The notes: generated by a model from the letters alone, not told the origin. A stretch of DNA of 64,000 bases from Candidatus Obscuribacterales bacterium (GCA_019747875.1 JAIEQI010000031.1:1-64000), one strand, 5' to 3'. Positions 52,636-63,699 are shown, counted from the stretch's first letter. Translations and numbers: made by a program.

Positions 52636-55600
52636 TCCTGCTCCTCAACGTCTTTGTCGTCCATTGTTTTTATCCAGAGATTTACACTCGGCTCAACATC
52701 CCGCATTGAGCGATTTGATCGAAACTTGCGAAATCGGGGCGATTCAGTTTCCAGCTCCGGGTTGAGAAATTCGTAGAGCAATCTCCTTGCATTGCCCTGT
52801 TCAACTTGATATTGAATGGACCCTCCGATGTTTCGAGTTTCGTTTGCAATATCAGACCATACATCAAACAAATCAGCTGCACGATCTTTAACCCTTGCTC
52901 GCAACCGTGCTTGATCATTTGAGCTCATGTCAGCATGAGATTCAGCCCTCGCCACAAGCGCATCAATAACGGAGTTCAGCCTGGAGCGTTCACTCAAAAT
53001 CTGACTGGCACCAGTTGGTGGTGTCATAGCTGTATTACATTGCCTTGCCAGTCCAATCACCGTTCCTGCTAGTCCTCGATCAAGTGCTCTTGGCGAAAAT
53101 GGTGTCACGCTCGTGGCTTCAACAGAGCGATAAAATGTTTTGTGGTATGTGGTGAACCGCTCGTAGTGTGAGCGATCTCTAGGTTTGTGAATATTCAAAA
53201 TAGTTATTACTAATCCAGGGTTTTCATGGTTTCTTCCGACACGACTCGTGGCTTGGATGTATTCGGAGCTTGTTTTCGGTTGCCCAAAGGCGACCATTAG
53301 GCCCAAGCGTGGAATGTCCAATCCCACGGAAATCATGTTTGTTGCGATAGCTACATCTACATGCTCTTTCTCGCTGAATGGCAATTCTAAACGCCGTTTT
53401 GCTTCTGCGACCTTATTAGTACTAATACGGCTGGTTAACTCCACTACCTCATAATGAATTTTGCGATCTCTAAAAAGCCCTTCGGTTTCATTAACACGCT
53501 TGCGGCTGCCATAGCCGGAGAGACGAGTACTAACTTCATCCTCAATTAGTCGCCTGGCACCACCGAGTTCACGAAGGCTGTTGAAATAGCCCAGCAGGGT
53601 CATGTAGGAGTCTGCACTATTGCCTGATTCGTTTTTCTTCTGGCTAGAATATAATTTTTGACCAGCTGCTAACAAGGCTAGATAAATACGCATCATAACA
53701 ACTTTCGGACTGCGCCCTTGAGCGGCGATGCCTACGTATTCCCTTGCATGACTCTGAGTTGTGCTATGTGTCTCAGCAAAGAAAGAATCTCGGCGGTTTG
53801 GGCCGGGCGGTGGGAAGATATCAACCATACGGCGATTGAACAATGCGCGTATTTGATTTTCAGCGCGCCTGACCGTAGCAGTTGAAGCAATTATCTTGGC
53901 TCGGACGGTCTTATCTTCAACGCGATGATTGCAAAGCTCGTCAAGTGCAGTTTCGTACAGCCCAACAATGGTGCCGAGAGGACCAGAAATTAGATGAAGC
54001 TCGTCTTGAATGATCAAATCAGGTGGCAACAACATACCATTTGGAAGCGGCTTTCCATCGAGGGGCTCGCAGGGTCCGTAGAACCCACTATCATCGTAAC
54101 GCTGCGCGCGTCCAAAAAATTTACCTACCTCGCCTGTCCATGGCAATGCGGCAAATTTATCGACCGTTGCAACCATGAAGCAGGGTAGTCGCCTGTAAAG
54201 CTGTTCGTCTACAGCCGCAATTGGAAGGTTTCGGCGAGCAAAATCGCAGTTGTTCCGATTTGCACAGTTTATCCGCAATTCTGTTGGATAGTCCGGATTT
54301 GGATAAAGGTTGAAGGAGCTGGAACGAAATTTTGTACCGCACCATGGGCAGGCCTCCAGCGGTATTGGGGATGGTTTACTGTCATCACTAAGATAGGCTC
54401 TCAATCGAGCCCGAGCGGAGTCAGGAGTGCTTTCTCCTTTCTCACCAATAACATTTGGGGTGGCAGCTTTCCCAACCCAGAGACCAATTTCAAAAGGCCA
54501 AGTTCCTAATTTCTCTACATCTTTCGCTCGTTCGAGCTCAAGCGCGCAAATCAATGTTGATGCACGGCTCAATTGGTCTAATGTGAGCAACCTCAATGTA
54601 TAGCGCATCAATACGCTTAATCCGGCTGAATTAATACCTGGATTTTTCAATCGCCTTAGCACTAAAGTAAAGGCAGCCAAACCAAGATATGCTTCAGTCT
54701 TACCGCCACCGGTCGGAAAGAACAATAGATCTACAACTTCGCGTTCTTCATCAACTGGTTTTGCTATACCAACGAGATTCATGAGAATGAAGGCTAACTG
54801 AAACGGCCTCCATTTGGGCGCGGAAACACTGCTTGGATCTTTGCCGTTCATAGCGCCCATTCTGCGCCGAGCGGCTAATGCCATGGCTCTGTTTGCGATA
54901 CGAAATGCTTCAAGAGAAACAGCATCTGAACAAAGCAATTTCACGCCATTGCCAATGCGCATTGCCGCGACTTCTGCGCGGCGCAGAAGCTCATTGGCTG
55001 TGTCTTGCTTTCGCTTCGACCACGCGGTTGATATTTGTCTTCTTTGGGTTTCAATCCAGGTCCGGTAGTTTTTTTCAAATGCGCCAAGGTAGGAATCTAC
55101 ATCATCATTGCCGCTCATTGCGGCGAGTTGCTCCATCTCCAGAAAAACGCCATCTATTGCCGTTGGCGCAACTCGTTCAACTTCTGCTAGCGGAATCCAG
55201 CGTGTCCTTATGAGACTGCACGAGCCGTTGGTATGAACGGCATCAATTGAAATGCCATGCCCAACCCCAAATTCAAAAACATCACGGTATTGCAAATCGG
55301 CCACACGGTCATCCCAATCATCGCTTTCAAGGCTATGAAAGTCTGGTCTAGGTACGAATGGACTTATGGTTCCACTCTCTATTTCTAACTGTGCTTGAAA
55401 TGCAAAGGCTTCGTCCTTCACGTCATCAGGCGAGGGCTGGCGATTGTTTACCAGGAAGATTGAAATTGATTTTGTGCCCGAAGGAAGAAAATCATTCAAC
55501 GAGGTTGTTGTTATCTCTTTCCCCGAAACTACGAGTGACAGCCCATTGGAGTTAGGGACTGAGTAGCTTTTGGGGTGTCCTTCAAGAGCTCTGGAAATTT

Positions 55601-56072
55601 CTATTAATACTTGCTCTTCTTTCGGCTGCCGTTCCCACACACTGAACGAGGAACTATCTTCTGCACTCTGCTCTTTTCGTTTGTAATCTCCCCATCTCGT
55701 TGTGACCATAAGCTGCTGAGTAGTCGAACTAACCAAAACGCTCAACCCCATAGAAGACGGTAAATAGCGCACTTGAGCTGGAGCTGCTTCTGGCGTGCTT
55801 GCATCATCAGCACCTGGTGCATCGGTTACCTCGTCCAACTCATCGACACTTTGGTCATCACCCTTTTGTGCCGCTGTGGCATCATTTGGGACAAGAAAAC
55901 CAGTTAAATACCAAGTAGATGGGCGCTGCTCAAGTACTTCTTTGGCATCACCTAAAGGCCAGTCCGCGGGACTGCCATGCTCTCCAGGACCAATCAGATC
56001 AAGTTGCAGAGCGTTTACAAGTTGCTCGCGAACTTCGACTGGGCTTATTGCTACTGGTGTCGTACTTTTCAT
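52632..56072 (-). CDS. drmA: DISARM helicase DrmA
   Basis: 1146 aa. SF2-type helicase: Walker A FFPTGGGKTEAYLGL (about 452), a DEAH-variant QDELHLISGPLGT (about 688), SVGLDIPRLGLMVAFGQPKTSSEYIQATSRVGR (motif V-VI, about 915-945), and a Cys group (CPWCGTKF...C...C, about 572-605). The large N-terminal part (1-430) is unique to DrmA. It is the core motor of DISARM, and with DrmB it senses phage DNA ends. It is 11 bp downstream of drmMI. Confidence 0.94.
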   Translation of the reverse strand: MKSTTPVAISPVEVREQLVNALQLDLIGPGEHGSPADWPLGDAKEVLEQRPSTWYLTGFLVPNDATAAQKGDDQSVDELDEVTDAPGADDASTPEAAPAQVRYLPSSMGLSVLVSSTTQQLMVTTRWGDYKRKEQSAEDSSSFSVWERQPKEEQVLIEISRALEGHPKSYSVPNSNGLSLVVSGKEITTTSLNDFLPSGTKSISIFLVNNRQPSPDDVKDEAFAFQAQLEIESGTISPFVPRPDFHSLESDDWDDRVADLQYRDVFEFGVGHGISIDAVHTNGSCSLIRTRWIPLAEVERVAPTAIDGVFLEMEQLAAMSGNDDVDSYLGAFEKNYRTWIETQRRQISTAWSKRKQDTANELLRRAEVAAMRIGNGVKLLCSDAVSLEAFRIANRAMALAARRRMGAMNGKDPSSVSAPKWRPFQLAFILMNLVGIAKPVDEEREVVDLLFFPTGGGKTEAYLGLAAFTLVLRRLKNPGINSAGLSVLMRYTLRLLTLDQLSRASTLICALELERAKDVEKLGTWPFEIGLWVGKAATPNVIGEKGESTPDSARARLRAYLSDDSKPSPIPLEACPWCGTKFRSSSFNLYPNPDYPTELRINCANRNNCDFARRNLPIAAVDEQLYRRLPCFMVATVDKFAALPWTGEVGKFFGRAQRYDDSGFYGPCEPLDGKPLPNGMLLPPDLIIQDELHLISGPLGTIVGLYETALDELCNHRVEDKTVRAKIIASTATVRRAENQIRALFNRRMVDIFPPPGPNRRDSFFAETHSTTQSHAREYVGIAAQGRSPKVVMMRIYLALLAAGQKLYSSQKKNESGNSADSYMTLLGYFNSLRELGGARRLIEDEVSTRLSGYGSRKRVNETEGLFRDRKIHYEVVELTSRISTNKVAEAKRRLELPFSEKEHVDVAIATNMISVGLDIPRLGLMVAFGQPKTSSEYIQATSRVGRNHENPGLVITILNIHKPRDRSHYERFTTYHKTFYRSVEATSVTPFSPRALDRGLAGTVIGLARQCNTAMTPPTGASQILSERSRLNSVIDALVARAESHADMSSNDQARLRARVKDRAADLFDVWSDIANETRNIGGSIQYQVEQGNARRLLYEFLNPELETESPRFRKFRSNRSMRDVEPSVNLWIKTMDDKDVEEQE

Positions 56073-56083
56073 TAAGAGTATTC

Positions 56084-59000
56084 CTATTCGACTTGGGTTA
56101 TCAAAAGTTGCTTGCTTTCTGCAACTTCTTGAGGCGGTTTTGCGCTAGTCGGTTTGACTAGTTTTGATTTTTTGTCTTTGGTTTTCGATTTTTGTTTTTT
56201 CGCAACTGGCCTTGCGAGCGCTTCCTCTACGGCCCGTTGACCATTTAGGTCAAGAAGGCGTGAATAAACCTCATCCCTGAACTGCTCCGACCAAGTCCAA
56301 CGATATGGCTTTCGTCGGTCTCGTTGGTCTCTAGGCTCATCACTATCGTCGCTGTCATCTTCATATTGCACGAAATAGTCACATATAGGATCGAGGTCGC
56401 ACCAGCCATAAGCAGCAAGTACTGCCCGATCCATTCTGTCTTGAAGCTGTCGGAGCCCAACGATCTCTGGTGACTGTTCCAAGGGATCGTGAAACCGGTT
56501 GTAAGTCTTGGTAAAACCTTCGTTGTTTCGCAACATTAGATTCTGCCTGTATTCGTAATACTCTAGTCCAACAATTTCTAGCGACTCCAAGCTATCGAAG
56601 GAGTTTGGGAATGGAAAGGTTTCGAAACAGTCAGAAGATGCATAGACAGGTCGATCTTCTAGTGAAGACCCCTGTAAATATGCCCACTCAAGGTGTACTC
56701 GGGATTGAAGGCATGCAAACGCTGCATACGAATCCAAAGCAACCACGACCGCTTTCTGACTGTAAATCATGTTTGTTGGCAGGAAAGCAAAAGACAAATA
56801 TTTACTTGTCTGACAACAAACCAGCGTTCTGGATAAAGTGCCAATTGCCTTTCGAAGTCCAGGACGTTTTTCTCCATAATGCCACCAATAATTGCGCAAG
56901 GCATCGCGCTTCTGAACATCGCGAAACGGCTTCACTTTTTCTCGAACGATCTGTAAAAGATCGGGCCAATTCGCAGCCTCTTCTAATGACATATCATTAA
57001 AGTCTATAGCGTACCGGTGAAAAGCGTGTGCCGGATCATCAGTTATTTCCTCACCGCCAATATACGGAAAGATCCGTTCTGCATTTCTCGGATTCTCGTC
57101 TATTAATCGCTGCATTTCTTGCAAAGAGTTCGCTTCTGGATCGTTGTCATCAAAGGAGAACCCTTGTCCATATATCTTCATGCCGTTAAAACTCTTGTCG
57201 GCGTTAGCAACAAGCTTGACTGGGGGAAGATCTCCCCCCGTGTGGTAGAGGAATGCCGTAATTTTAGGAACCGGACGGCTGTCGAGTACAAGCTGAGAGG
57301 CGCCCTGTCCCTTTCTAATGTGAACGACACTGACAGTAACCTTTGCATCACCTGGCCATGGTAATCGTCGGATTGCTGCGAAAATTGTGCCACCATTGAT
57401 GCAAATCCACTGTAACCCGGATGTTCTCGTATCGCCCTGAGCAATTGTATTTGTTGCTAGAAGTCCCAGGACTCCGTCATTTCGTATAAGTGAAAACGAA
57501 CTTCGAAAGAAATGAGCAACCAAGTCACCATTTCCGTGTGACTCTATATGACTCATTAATAGCCACTGTAGGTACTCGTCACCTAAAGTACCAGAAATGC
57601 GAGAACCTCCGAGAAAGGGTGGATTGCCGACAATGAAATCGAATCCAGGATTTCCTCTTTCAAATACTTCAGGAAACTCAATTTCCCAGTGAAATGGCTC
57701 GATGCTAAAATTACTTGCGTATAATGGATGTACAACTTCATTTAGCAACCCGCGGTTTGTCACTCCACGTTCTGCTTCTTCTAAAGCAACGGACATTATG
57801 GATAAATTCTTGGTGCGGATTTCGTTCCTAGAACGATCTTTGTCGGCACCAAAGAAGGCCGCCACTATACTGTCGCCAACCAATCGAATAGGCTCCAAAA
57901 GCCGGTCTGCCTCCTTTAGGCTTGCTTCCAACAATTGATATGAAAGAACCTTGTCTGCATTTTCGAGAATTCTTTTACGAAGCCCCGTTGCAGTTTGCAT
58001 TGTCTTTCTTATTCGCGCTTCATCAATAACTCTTTGACCGCCGGTCTGCCAGTGGTAGCGCAGAATCTGATCTTTGGTCAAGCCCACCAGCGAATCCCCA
58101 GAACGTAAGTTGTGGTCAAGGAAGGTAAAAGCATGATCTCTGGCCAAAGTTGCTAGCCATAAAGACAGCTTTGCCAGATTGACGGCCATCGGGTTTTTAT
58201 CCACTCCATACAGACATCTTTGTGCAATTAAGCGCCGGGCATGGAGTAATTCATCTTCGTCTGCCGGTATTTCAGGGAGAGCTTTGTGAAAGAACCAAGC
58301 CTTAACCAGTTCGTCTCCGAGCTGACGACAGCTTTCAACTAAAAACGCACCAGAGCCCATAGCTGGATCACACACTTTGATGTCCAAAATTTGCTCCGGT
58401 GTTGGATTTGCACCGAGCCGGTCAATAACGGGTTTGAGAGTTGTTCGTACAATGGGCTCAGTCAGTGAACGTGGAGTATAGTGCGATCCACTTTTGCGGC
58501 GTTCATTTGATGGCTGTAAGATCATGTTGCCACGAGGCACCGCATGCGGTGTTACGGCTTTTGCCACTTTCGGTTCCAACGCTGCCAACAAATCTTGAAT
58601 TGACACGGCCTCTTTAACTGACCGAGCAGTTGTACCAGTTAGTTTTTGGTCTGACCATTCGGCAATCCTTTTGCAACGATCTGCCGGTTTCACCTTCAGT
58701 AGCTCGTCAAGATTTATTGTTGCTGGAGCGCCGTGTTGCTTTGCCGGTTTTATGGCGATGGATGTACCTGTAGCAACCTGCAGAGTGAAGCCCATGATGG
58801 CTTCGTAAACGCTTCCAATTTGCTCAACATCCAGGGCGCGATAACTTAGCCGCTCTCCTTCCAAAATAAGCAAGTTGTTTAATACTCGGAAAACAACACC
58901 ATCTGACACGCGTGGTATCATTTCGAATTCGCTTTGCTCAAAATGTCCTTCCAGAAATGGATAAACACCCGGATCAAATAGATGCCCTTTTCGTTCTGGA

Positions 59001-60082
59001 ATTTGAAGATTTCCGTGGCTGCCACCTTCATGGAGTAATCGGAATAAAGTAAGTAATTGTGCCCATGCTCCATACCGGTGATCCATTGTATCTGGATACT
59101 GACCTGTATCTTCACGAAGGCGCTCATATAACCTTGTAACCGAATAATATTCGCTGTAAACAGATGAGTTGGACAGTAGGTTGCGATCTTCTGCGTACAG
59201 TATGAAAACCAGTCGCATTAAGACAGTAAGCAAACCGTTATAGACTCTGTTAGGTTCATCATTCAGAATGCTTTCCAGCAGTTTGCCATTGCTCTGGTCG
59301 TTTGCAGCCTGGAATCCGCGCAACAATTCAAACAAAGCGGCCAGCACTTGCTGTGCCAGTTCGGTCGATACAGTATTTTGATATTTACGACTATCTGCGA
59401 GTATTGCAGGTAATCGCTGACTCTCTTGCTGCAACAAAAAGAGTCTATCTACAGACAAGAGCATGTAAAATGCGGCCAATATTGGCCGCCCGGCGACTGC
59501 CATCATGTCAGAAATCAAGAATGTTATATGTCCGCTGCTTTCCCCGCGTGGGGCATAGACAAGTCTTACTCTGTCAGAATTGACTAATAAGCCAACTGGA
59601 ATCTCTGTCTCGCGCAACAGTCGTTCAAACTTTGCCTGCGGGCTCGCAAACCAGCCATGCTTTGATTCAGAAGAGCTTTCGTCAAATTTGTCCTCGTCGA
59701 CAGCCTGGATAATCATTTGCCAGGGGATTTGTCCTTCTTTGGGGCTAGCCTGTGGTACAACGAATGATGGTCTCAATCTTTCCTGGTACTCAGGAAGCAA
59801 CACTTCGAGCCTGTCGCAATTAGAGTCAGTTACCTCAACCAGATCGGCCGGTTGCCATTCAAGCAAGTTACATAAGAATTGTCGGTAATCTGCAACTTTT
59901 GCTATCGGTTCGCCATCGCCGTTTTGGACAAGACTGGCAAGAAATCGCTGCTGTACCGGGGCAATATTCTTGTTTATGTACGCCTGCGCATTCAGTAGAG
60001 CCGGAATAGAGACAACAAGCCCAACGGGTTGAACAAACCCTAGCCATTCAAGATGCGATGCGGTTTGAGGATCTCTGGGCAT
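56084..60082 (-). CDS. drmMI: DISARM class 1 N6-adenine methyltransferase DrmMI
   Basis: 1332 aa. A gamma-type N6-adenine MTase with motif I VCDPAMGSGAFLVESCRQLGDEL (about 570-592) and catalytic NPPF in FDFIVGNPPFLGG (about 815-826). The N-terminal about 500 residues and the C-terminal recognition part are long, as in PglX/type IIG-like enzymes. It should methylate host DNA so that DISARM spares self. The C-terminal Lys-rich tail (KKQKSKTKDKKSKLVKPTSAK) is low complexity. It lies 5 bp downstream of drmD. Confidence 0.94.
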   Translation of the reverse strand: MPRDPQTASHLEWLGFVQPVGLVVSIPALLNAQAYINKNIAPVQQRFLASLVQNGDGEPIAKVADYRQFLCNLLEWQPADLVEVTDSNCDRLEVLLPEYQERLRPSFVVPQASPKEGQIPWQMIIQAVDEDKFDESSSESKHGWFASPQAKFERLLRETEIPVGLLVNSDRVRLVYAPRGESSGHITFLISDMMAVAGRPILAAFYMLLSVDRLFLLQQESQRLPAILADSRKYQNTVSTELAQQVLAALFELLRGFQAANDQSNGKLLESILNDEPNRVYNGLLTVLMRLVFILYAEDRNLLSNSSVYSEYYSVTRLYERLREDTGQYPDTMDHRYGAWAQLLTLFRLLHEGGSHGNLQIPERKGHLFDPGVYPFLEGHFEQSEFEMIPRVSDGVVFRVLNNLLILEGERLSYRALDVEQIGSVYEAIMGFTLQVATGTSIAIKPAKQHGAPATINLDELLKVKPADRCKRIAEWSDQKLTGTTARSVKEAVSIQDLLAALEPKVAKAVTPHAVPRGNMILQPSNERRKSGSHYTPRSLTEPIVRTTLKPVIDRLGANPTPEQILDIKVCDPAMGSGAFLVESCRQLGDELVKAWFFHKALPEIPADEDELLHARRLIAQRCLYGVDKNPMAVNLAKLSLWLATLARDHAFTFLDHNLRSGDSLVGLTKDQILRYHWQTGGQRVIDEARIRKTMQTATGLRKRILENADKVLSYQLLEASLKEADRLLEPIRLVGDSIVAAFFGADKDRSRNEIRTKNLSIMSVALEEAERGVTNRGLLNEVVHPLYASNFSIEPFHWEIEFPEVFERGNPGFDFIVGNPPFLGGSRISGTLGDEYLQWLLMSHIESHGNGDLVAHFFRSSFSLIRNDGVLGLLATNTIAQGDTRTSGLQWICINGGTIFAAIRRLPWPGDAKVTVSVVHIRKGQGASQLVLDSRPVPKITAFLYHTGGDLPPVKLVANADKSFNGMKIYGQGFSFDDNDPEANSLQEMQRLIDENPRNAERIFPYIGGEEITDDPAHAFHRYAIDFNDMSLEEAANWPDLLQIVREKVKPFRDVQKRDALRNYWWHYGEKRPGLRKAIGTLSRTLVCCQTSKYLSFAFLPTNMIYSQKAVVVALDSYAAFACLQSRVHLEWAYLQGSSLEDRPVYASSDCFETFPFPNSFDSLESLEIVGLEYYEYRQNLMLRNNEGFTKTYNRFHDPLEQSPEIVGLRQLQDRMDRAVLAAYGWCDLDPICDYFVQYEDDSDDSDEPRDQRDRRKPYRWTWSEQFRDEVYSRLLDLNGQRAVEEALARPVAKKQKSKTKDKKSKLVKPTSAKPPQEVAESKQLLITQVE

Positions 60083-60087
60083 GCCAT

Positions 60088-63000
60088 TTACTCCTGTTTC
60101 GCAGGGTAAAGATACACAAGACCGACAGGCTCAATGCGTCTTGCTTTCACTTCGTATACCTGACGGACCCGGTTTGGTTCAGTTAGCAGTTCCTTCTCAA
60201 GATACTCCAGGCGGTTATCCCAGTGTTTTCTGTTGGATTCTAGCTGCCTGAATTCTTCTTCGAGAAATTGGATTTTCTTCTGACCAGCATCTTTCTCGTA
60301 CTTAGCAATTGAATTTTGGATGTGTTGCTTCTGCCGCTCTAAGAGTTCGCGCATAGCCTTCGACTCAGCTTCCGCGCGTTTTAATAGCTTTTCTTCCGCC
60401 TTTAGTGCGTATTCGTTTCCTCGTTCTTCCAAATACTGCAAAAGTTCTTCAACATCTTTTGGCGCAGCTGCTTTGTACCGTTCAACACTTGCTGAATCAA
60501 TCTGTTTGTCTTCATGAATCAGAGATTCATTAAGAATTTGCAGTGTTCTTGTTTCTGCATCGGTCGCATAAGGCGATAGTGGTTGTTTTCGAATTTCGGG
60601 AGCTACCCAACGAGCCGTTATCGGCACAAGCTCTTCATGTAATCTGGCTGCGCCATTTCCATAGAGACAGAGCCTGCCAAGCAAAATGACCCTGGGAATC
60701 GAATCCTTTGTTTGTGCCAGGCATGCTCTTGAAAGGTCTTTGTATATAAATCCCTGGCAGTTAAAACGGCTCAGTAAGCGTTGCACAACTCGATGTTCAA
60801 GATGTAGGTGGACCACGTTGTCATTAATCGATTCCGGTTCCTCGAAGACAACAGGTCTGACGACCGCGGCTCGTCTCCACTCCCACGGCATTTCGTCACG
60901 CTTTCTTGGGGGACGCAAAGTATCCATGGTGCCGGTCCAGGTGACATCGGCTCCGTCACGTCGATCTAATTCGGGGAAAGCAAATGTTTCGAGATTTGCA
61001 TTGCTCTCTGACGAGCAAGGCTCCAAAGGTTTTGACTCCATAAGTTCTAGCGCACAAGATATTGCCGACTTGAATTGGTCTTTGTTGAGACCAATGTTCT
61101 CCCTGGATGCAGCTAATAGGTTCTCTAGTGTTGCAATCTCTATGCGCAGATCGTCTTTGCGCTTTCGCGTGCTCTCTAACTCAGTCTGCGATGCAACTTG
61201 TTTTTCGTTATCCACGTTGGCAGTTTTTATTGCTCGTTCGAGATCAGCTATGGTAGTTCTGCGGATTCCTTGTTCGAGTTTCTTGTGGAGATCAACTTCG
61301 ACGACCTTAGATAGACTTCCGAGCTCATCTTTGATGGTCTCAGTCTTCCTGACCAGGGCTTGAAGAATTCGATCTTCTGGCCTTTGTGAATAAACGAAAT
61401 AATGACAGATGACCTCTTCTTTGGGCTGAAGCTTCCGATCAATGCGCCCATTGCGTTGCTCCATGCGGCTTGGATTCCACGGAACATCGAAATGGAATAA
61501 ATTCCAGCAGTGAGCTTGTAAATTTAACCCCTCACGTGCAGCATCAGTAGCTATCAATATTCGCACCGGATGTTTTTTCGGATCAGTGTTAAATGCTTTC
61601 TTGATATCGTCGCGATCTCTGGGAGCTGTTTGTCCGTGGAAGACCGCGATTCTTCTTAATGACAAGCTTGAGTTTTCGATAGCATACTCAAGTTGTTGCT
61701 GCAGGTAGCGTCTTGTATCTTCCCATTCGGTGAAAATGATCATCCGAGTGTTATTCCACTGAGACCCTTCATCCAATGAGCACATGTTGTTTTTGATCCA
61801 CTCGATCAGTTTTTTCACTCGTGCATCGGGCTTGCCCCTATAAGTTTCGGCAACCTCCGTCATTTCATCCAGCAAACGCTGCTCTTTTTCAAATAATTGC
61901 TTCGATAGACCATCGTTTGTAGCGCCCATAGTGGCGGCTGTGGCAACTTCGATTTGCTCTGATTCTTCTAATTGTAACTGCGCTTCTTCAATGTCGAGCC
62001 GCTCATCATCAGCATCTACAGATTGTCCAACGAGATCGAGCAGCATTGGCAAAGCTGTTCTTGCTGCTGATTTTTGTTGCAGGTTCTCCCATTGTTTTCT
62101 TACAGTTTTTCTGTGAACGTGTAGTGTCTTTGCAAATGCTTCAACGGACGACAAGAGCCGCTGCTGAAGACCGGATATTAAAAGCCCTGATGCGTTTTGA
62201 ATCTTCTTCGATTCAGAACTCAAACGCTCTTCGCGCAGTTTCCGATATTCGTCTAGGAGTTGTGCCAGCGTTAATTCAGGAGCGGTTTCTGGAAGTCCAT
62301 CTATTGTTATTGCTTCCACCGTTCGCTTTGGCAGTCCTCCAACAATTTCTCGCAAATCTTCCTTAAGGCGCCTGACAAGAACTTTGTCTAGCATCTTGGG
62401 TTCGACAGGAACTCCACGGCAGAATCGTTGAGGGTCGAGGAGTTCAAGTAATGCCGAGAAACTATTCGAATGTCCATTGTGCGGTGTTGCTGATAGGAAA
62501 AGCCGATGCTCAAAACGTGGTGCTAGGTCTCGAATAGCTTTGGTGATTAATGAGTCAACTGCGTATTTCTGTCCGCTGGATGGTGCGGCCGCATGCGCCT
62601 CATCAAAGATAAACAAGCTTCCACTTCGCAGCGTTCCGAGCCAGTCGCGCAGAGTTCCCGTATAGTTTTCGTCGATCAACAAGCGATGAGAGATCAGGAA
62701 CCTTGAATGTGTTGACCACGCATTAACGCCGAATCCGCGTTCGCGTCGGATTCGGCTTAAATAATCGCGATCTAGAATCTCGAAAGTGAGACCAAAGCGC
62801 GATTCAAGCTCTTCTTTCCACTGAAGAAGCATTGATGGCGGGCAAGAAACAACTATTTCCTTTACCTTGCGCCTCAATAACAATTCACGGGCAATCAATC
62901 CGGCTTCAATTGTTTTGCCGAGTCCAACATCGTCAGCAATGAACAAGTTAACTCTCGGCAAGAGCAGCGCCTTCCTGAGTGGTTCTAATTGATAGGCATC

Positions 63001-63351
63001 TATTCGTATTCCTGAGCGAAACGGCGATTGGAACAATTTTGGGTCTGTTGCAGTTACACAATTCCAGCGCAACGTATTGAAGAACGCGGCGAACATCTTT
63101 GGCTTGTCGAATCCACGTTTGGCGATGCACTGCCAGTCTTCGGCTGAGATCACTTGAGCATCGATTTCTCGTTCCCAGAGAACTTCCAAAAGTTGCCCTT
63201 GGTTGTCATCATCAAGACAAGAAAGCTTTACCAGCGTGCTATCGCTGGGCCTGGTTTTCGGAACAACTTCGTCAACCAGATAAAGACGCTGCCTGACTCG
63301 CGCGATTTGTCCTGGTGCTGGAAGAATACCGATTTGAGCGCTGGGGACCAT
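60088..63351 (-). CDS. drmD: DISARM class 1 SNF2 helicase DrmD
   Basis: About 1087 aa. I prefer ATG 63351 (MVPSAQIGILPAPGQIARV), which has AGGA about seven bases upstream, over an in-frame Met 54 bp earlier. Motor motifs: Walker A ADDVGLGKTIEAGL (about 138), FDEAHAAA (about 247), FLSATPHNG, and ATDAAREGLNLQAHCWNLFHFDVPWNPSRMEQRNGRIDRK (about 600-635). The C-terminal coiled coil (RKHWDNRLEYLEKELL) is followed by a short tail. It is the first gene of the operon and defines class 1 DISARM. Confidence 0.94.
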   Translation of the reverse strand: MVPSAQIGILPAPGQIARVRQRLYLVDEVVPKTRPSDSTLVKLSCLDDDNQGQLLEVLWEREIDAQVISAEDWQCIAKRGFDKPKMFAAFFNTLRWNCVTATDPKLFQSPFRSGIRIDAYQLEPLRKALLLPRVNLFIADDVGLGKTIEAGLIARELLLRRKVKEIVVSCPPSMLLQWKEELESRFGLTFEILDRDYLSRIRRERGFGVNAWSTHSRFLISHRLLIDENYTGTLRDWLGTLRSGSLFIFDEAHAAAPSSGQKYAVDSLITKAIRDLAPRFEHRLFLSATPHNGHSNSFSALLELLDPQRFCRGVPVEPKMLDKVLVRRLKEDLREIVGGLPKRTVEAITIDGLPETAPELTLAQLLDEYRKLREERLSSESKKIQNASGLLISGLQQRLLSSVEAFAKTLHVHRKTVRKQWENLQQKSAARTALPMLLDLVGQSVDADDERLDIEEAQLQLEESEQIEVATAATMGATNDGLSKQLFEKEQRLLDEMTEVAETYRGKPDARVKKLIEWIKNNMCSLDEGSQWNNTRMIIFTEWEDTRRYLQQQLEYAIENSSLSLRRIAVFHGQTAPRDRDDIKKAFNTDPKKHPVRILIATDAAREGLNLQAHCWNLFHFDVPWNPSRMEQRNGRIDRKLQPKEEVICHYFVYSQRPEDRILQALVRKTETIKDELGSLSKVVEVDLHKKLEQGIRRTTIADLERAIKTANVDNEKQVASQTELESTRKRKDDLRIEIATLENLLAASRENIGLNKDQFKSAISCALELMESKPLEPCSSESNANLETFAFPELDRRDGADVTWTGTMDTLRPPRKRDEMPWEWRRAAVVRPVVFEEPESINDNVVHLHLEHRVVQRLLSRFNCQGFIYKDLSRACLAQTKDSIPRVILLGRLCLYGNGAARLHEELVPITARWVAPEIRKQPLSPYATDAETRTLQILNESLIHEDKQIDSASVERYKAAAPKDVEELLQYLEERGNEYALKAEEKLLKRAEAESKAMRELLERQKQHIQNSIAKYEKDAGQKKIQFLEEEFRQLESNRKHWDNRLEYLEKELLTEPNRVRQVYEVKARRIEPVGLVYLYPAKQE

Positions 63352-63660
63352 CTCGCATCCTGTTATGTACATAAACCAGAAAATTATAGACTGTTGGCCA
63401 CACATTCGTCGTGATTAGTGCGCCGTTAAGTAAGTAGGAATTTTACTAGAGCAATATAGAGCGGTAGCTTTTCGAAGTCTGCTTCATTTGCCGCGCGGCT
63501 GCATAAATCGAACAAGCGACCCACGCTGAATAGCCTGGTCAGGACCAGGTGTAAGAACAGGACCTCCCATTCATTTTCTCTTTTCGGAAGTTTTCCAAAG
63601 CTTGATTTCCGTTTCTCTATGGAGGCCGCTATAAGGCCGCTAGCACTCTTATAGCTCCCC
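63352..63660. promoter_or_regulatory. Upstream region of the DISARM operon
   Basis: Contains the palindrome CCTGGTC-AG-GACCAGG (63534-63549), a candidate operator about 185 bp upstream of drmD. No gene is visible; no confident -10/-35 pair was found. Confidence 0.4.
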
Positions 63661-63690
63661 CAAAAAGAAAACCGGCTCTCGCCGGTTTCT
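63661..63690 (-). terminator. Terminator after tRNA-Leu
   Basis: ACCGGC / GCCGGT with a four-base loop (63671-63686), ending on the minus strand in TTTTCTTTTT. It is correctly placed ten bases past the tRNA 3' end. Confidence 0.8.
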
Positions 63691-63699
63691 TTCGCTGTC

